A DNA stretch of 64,000 bases, taken from NCBI GenBank assembly GCA_016717655.1, contig JADKFC010000002.1, positions 248,001-312,000 on the forward strand, read 5' to 3'. Source of the stretch: Saprospiraceae bacterium (GTDB taxonomy: Bacteria; Bacteroidota; Bacteroidia; Chitinophagales; Saprospiraceae). How positions within the stretch are numbered: position 1 is the stretch's first letter; each line of letters starts with the position of its first letter. Under the pieces are notes generated by a model. It was not told where the DNA came from. It did not search any database and worked only from the letters and a program-made list of their open reading frames with translations. The position numbers and the translations under genes were made by a program. Positions 61,215 through 64,000 of this stretch are shown here, in pieces.

Positions 61215-62735
61215 ATGAACAAAAAAATGATGTTGCTGATCCTTGATGGCTGGGGCATAGGCCCTATAAAAGAGAGGAGTGCAATAGCCATGGCCAACAC
61301 CCCAAATTTTAATGCCCTAATGGCAAAATATCCCAATGCCACCCTTCTCACCCATGGTGAAAACGTGGGCTTACCCGAAGGGCAGATGGGAAATAGCGAA
61401 GTAGGTCACATCAATATCGGTGCCGGAAGGGTCATATATCAGGAACTGGCCAGGATCAACAAAGCCGTCAGAGAAGGAGAATTGCACGCTAATCCGCTAT
61501 TACATGAGGCGCTGAGAGAGGCCGTTAAACGAAATGCCAGCATCCACCTCATGGGCCTGGTGAGCGATGGAGGGGTTCACTCCCACATCGACCATTTGAT
61601 GGCACTTTGTACCCTTTGTCAGGACATGGAGATTCCCAATACCTTTGTCCACGCCTTTTTGGATGGCAGGGATACCGATCCCAAATCCGGTCTTGGCTAC
61701 CTTACCACCTTACAGGAAAAAATAGCCGACTCCAATGTGCAATTGGCTACCGCCATTGGCAGGTACTACGCCATGGACCGCGACAACCGATGGGAGCGCA
61801 CCAAAAAAGCCTATGACCTCCTCGTGTATGGAGAAGGCTCCGAAACCACCGACCTCTTAGCTGATTTGCAGCGCAGCTACGACGAAGGCATCACCGATGA
61901 ATTTTTTGAGCCTCATGTGGCTGTAACAGACAATGCCGCCAGGATCAAAGACCAGGATCTGGTGATCTTTTTCAATTTCCGGACCGACAGACCCAGGCAG
62001 TTGACCCGGGTGCTGACCCAGGAACCGGTTGAAGAATATGAGCTGTATCCCCTCAACATCGACATGATTACCTTCGCCCGCTATGATGAAACCTTTGAGG
62101 GCATCGATGTACTTTTTGAAAAAGACACCGTCACCCATTCACTGGGTGAGGTAGTGGCCGATGCCGGACTTTCACAACTGCGCATTGCAGAAACCGAAAA
62201 ATACCCCCATGTCAGCTTTTTCTTTTCAGGAGGAAGAGAAGAAGCCTTCGACAAGGAATCACGCATCCTGGTCCCTTCGCCCAAAGTAGCCACTTATGAC
62301 CTTGAACCCGAAATGAGTGCCCGCGAAATCACCGATAAACTCATCGATTTTGTTGAAAAAAACGCTCCTGATTTTGTGTGTCTCAACTTTGCCAATACCG
62401 ACATGGTAGGACACACGGGTGTGTTTTCAGCTGCCATCAAGGCTGCAGAAACGGTGGATGAGTGCCTTGGAAAAATCATACCCATGGGACTTGAAAAAGA
62501 CTACGGCTTTATCATCATTGCGGATCACGGCAATTCTGATTACATGATCAATGATGATGGCAGTCCCAATACAGCACACACCACCAATCCGGTTCCTGTG
62601 ATTTATATAGCCAATGAAGCTGTCGGCTACTCCATGCAAAATGGTATTCTGGCCGATGTAGCTCCAACCATCTTATATTGTATGGGCCTGGCCCCTTCCA
62701 AAGAGATGAATGGTAAAGTTTTGTTAAGTAAATAA
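61215..62735 (+). CDS. gpmI: 2,3-bisphosphoglycerate-independent phosphoglycerate mutase
   Basis: 506 residues, full length. The metal site begins LLILDGWGIGP, with the phosphate-accepting Ser at residue 61 in GQMGNSEVGH. It also has GLVSDGGVHSHIDH, HAFLDGRDTDPKSGLGYL, FFNFRTDRPRQLT and the C-terminal FIIIADHGNSDYMI with TAHTTNPVPVIYI. The enzyme interconverts 3- and 2-phosphoglycerate in glycolysis. The gene is single, between DUF4783 and DUF4197. Confidence 0.97.
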   Translation: MNKKMMLLILDGWGIGPIKERSAIAMANTPNFNALMAKYPNATLLTHGENVGLPEGQMGNSEVGHINIGAGRVIYQELARINKAVREGELHANPLLHEALREAVKRNASIHLMGLVSDGGVHSHIDHLMALCTLCQDMEIPNTFVHAFLDGRDTDPKSGLGYLTTLQEKIADSNVQLATAIGRYYAMDRDNRWERTKKAYDLLVYGEGSETTDLLADLQRSYDEGITDEFFEPHVAVTDNAARIKDQDLVIFFNFRTDRPRQLTRVLTQEPVEEYELYPLNIDMITFARYDETFEGIDVLFEKDTVTHSLGEVVADAGLSQLRIAETEKYPHVSFFFSGGREEAFDKESRILVPSPKVATYDLEPEMSAREITDKLIDFVEKNAPDFVCLNFANTDMVGHTGVFSAAIKAAETVDECLGKIIPMGLEKDYGFIIIADHGNSDYMINDDGSPNTAHTTNPVPVIYIANEAVGYSMQNGILADVAPTILYCMGLAPSKEMNGKVLLSK

Positions 62736-62781
62736 TCGCTGATACAAAAAGAAGTCTTATCCCGTTACTCATAAAAAAGAA

Positions 62782-63483
62782 ATGATGAAATTGTGGACTT
62801 TCATAGTAATCCTGTTTAGTTTATCATCTTGTGATCCTAAACAACTGGGCCAATTCATCGAAGGAGCGGGTCTCACCGACGCTGAGATAGCCTCAGGTCT
62901 CAAAGAAGCCCTGGATCTGGGAGTAGACAAGTCAGTAAAAACCCTGTCTGCACAAAATGGTTACTATGCTTCTGTCTATAAAATTCTATTGCCTCCCGAA
63001 GCCCGCAAGGTGACTTCAAAACTAAAGTCAATTCCAGGCTTTACCAATTTAGAAGAAGAGGCCGTTAAAAAAATCAATAGAGCTGCAGAAGATGCCGCCA
63101 CCAAAGCTGGTCCCATCTTTGTCAATGCCATCAAACAAATGACCTTTTCAGATGCCCTCAACATCCTGATGGGTGAAAAAGATGCCGCCACCCAATACCT
63201 GATCAAAACTACCTATACCAGCCTTTATGGCGAATTTAAGCCCGTAATGGTCAACTCTCTTAATTCTTTTGGAGCGCTCGATTATTATGCTGATGCGGTG
63301 AATACGTACAATAAAATTCCTTTGGTAGAAAAAGTCAATCCCGACCTTGCCGACTATGTAGCCACCAAAGCCCTTGATGGCCTCTTTGCCCTCATTAAGG
63401 AAAAAGAACTGGGTATCCGAACAGATATCAGTCAGCGCACCAGCGGCCTGCTCCGCAAGGTTTTTGCTAGGCAAGACCGGTGA
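62782..63483 (+). CDS. DUF4197 family lipoprotein
   Basis: 233 residues. A lipoprotein signal ends FSLSSCDPKQ. The DUF4197 pattern is LTDAEIASGLKEALDLGVDKSV, LPPEARKVTSKLKSIPG, FSDALNILMGEKDAATQYL and the end DYVATKALDGLFALIKEKEL. It is a helical periplasmic protein of unknown role. Two adjacent ATGs (62782 and 62785) are possible starts. Confidence 0.88.
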   Translation: MMKLWTFIVILFSLSSCDPKQLGQFIEGAGLTDAEIASGLKEALDLGVDKSVKTLSAQNGYYASVYKILLPPEARKVTSKLKSIPGFTNLEEEAVKKINRAAEDAATKAGPIFVNAIKQMTFSDALNILMGEKDAATQYLIKTTYTSLYGEFKPVMVNSLNSFGALDYYADAVNTYNKIPLVEKVNPDLADYVATKALDGLFALIKEKELGIRTDISQRTSGLLRKVFARQDR

Positions 63484-63548
63484 ACAATTTACTGATGTAC
63501 TGATTACTGATGTACTAATGCACCCGGGTATCTTTTTAACAATGACAC

Positions 63549-63572
63549 AGCGGCGCAAAATTTTGCGCCGCT
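63549..63572. repeat. Perfect 24-bp palindrome
   Basis: AGCGGCGCAAAA and its exact reverse complement TTTTGCGCCGCT, without a loop, in the gap between DUF4197 and the Uma2 gene. No T tract follows, so it is not a terminator. It looks like a REP element. Confidence 0.7.
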
Positions 63573-63602
63573 ACAATGTCAACAAATCCGAGACAGGGAC
63601 CA

Positions 63603-63633
63603 TTGACACATTTCCCAAAAAGGACTATATTTG
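63603..63633 (+). promoter_or_regulatory. Promoter of the Uma2 gene
   Basis: TTG (63603-63605), a 20-bp spacer and TATATTTG (63626-63633), a perfect TAnnTTTG. The ATG lies 23 bp downstream. Confidence 0.65.
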
Positions 63634-63656
63634 AATAAAATTTTACCTGTCCACCG

Positions 63657-64000
63657 ATGAACGATTCAAAAATAAAAGAACCGGAGGCCTTATACGGTAC
63701 AAATTATACCTACGCCGATTATTTGAATTTTGACTTTGATGAAATGGTAGAAATCATCCGGGGCAAGATTTTTAGAATGAGTCCGGCACCGGGTAGCTTG
63801 CACCAAAAGATTTCCAGAAATTTATGTGGGGTACTATTTGAATATTTTAAAAATAAGCCCTGTCAGTTTTTTGATGCACCATTTGATGTCATTCTGCCCA
63901 AAAAGGGTAAGGACTTTATGCAATCAGACAGAGTAGTACAACCCGATATTGTGGTCATTTGCGACCCCAACATCATCCAGGACAAAGGCTGTTTTGGCGT
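63657..64000 (+). CDS. Uma2 family (DUF820) endonuclease, 3' end outside window
   Basis: The first ~114 residues are visible. The pattern YTYADYLNFDFDEMVEIIRGKIFRMSPAPG, HQKISRNLCGVLFEYFKNKP and VQPDIVVICDPN is typical of the Uma2 (DUF820) restriction-endonuclease-like fold. The catalytic D-x-V core lies in PDIVVI. These proteins are common in Bacteroidota and cyanobacteria; their role is unsettled. The start is supported by a good promoter. Confidence 0.85.
   Translation, partial: MNDSKIKEPEALYGTNYTYADYLNFDFDEMVEIIRGKIFRMSPAPGSLHQKISRNLCGVLFEYFKNKPCQFFDAPFDVILPKKGKDFMQSDRVVQPDIVVICDPNIIQDKGCFG

Overview
The window is a chromosomal segment of a Bacteroidota bacterium, probably from the Saprospiria/Chitinophagia side of the phylum (inference). 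Visible signs are a PorQ-like type IX secretion (T9SS) gene, two secreted proteins with T9SS C-terminal sorting domains, a GLPGLI protein paired with a TonB-type receptor, several -7 boxes of the phylum-specific TAnnTTTG form, A-rich rather than Shine-Dalgarno leaders, and many HUN-type lipoprotein or Sec signal peptides.

Layout. 1-2.5 kb: porQ end, a MORN-type lipoprotein and a glycosyltransferase. 2.5-3.0 kb: repeat arrays next to tRNA-Phe. 3.1-9.7 kb: tcdA, tatD, a large secreted M36 metallopeptidase, rlmB. 10.1-14.6 kb: a 1503-residue modular surface protein. 14.7-22.9 kb: coaD, an APC permease, ung, lipid/acyl-CoA genes and the GLPGLI/receptor pair. 23.0-25.8 kb: a methionine operon, metY-metX, behind a SAM-I riboswitch and a short leader peptide ending in a cysteine run. 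25.9-31.0 kb: a secreted zinc protease, pxpB-pxpC and a second APC permease. 31.1-45.5 kb is mostly housekeeping: infC, clpC, STAS-rnz, lolD-recN-mce, an SRAP protein, tRNA-Val and dnaA. 45.8-49.6 kb: split 5'-nucleotidase genes, an IscA-type protein and a glucosaminidase. 49.8-57.0 kb is accessory: AT-richer minus-strand modules that look like orphan secreted toxin/immunity pairs, some decayed, downstream of a truncated gene. 56.9-58.8 kb carries two copies of a composite GC-rich/115-bp repeat element around one membrane-protein gene. 58.8-64 kb: DUF937, M43 protease, DUF4783, gpmI, DUF4197 and a partial Uma2 gene.

How the genes fit together. The secreted M36 protease and the modular surface protein would be T9SS cargo. 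metY-metX make homocysteine by direct sulfhydrylation, with expression apparently gated by SAM and perhaps by charged tRNA-Cys. pxpB-pxpC form part of 5-oxoproline hydrolysis, with pxpA absent here.

The most interesting signals are the SAM riboswitch plus Cys-run leader, the toxin-like cassettes with a duplicated signal-peptide leader and TAATG-coupled partners, a REP-like element whose two copies show compensatory stem changes, and repeat arrays next to both tRNA genes. At least eight loci contain single-base (or one dinucleotide) frame breaks, mostly in short homopolymers. Many are probably sequencing errors, so broken genes here should not automatically be read as pseudogenes.
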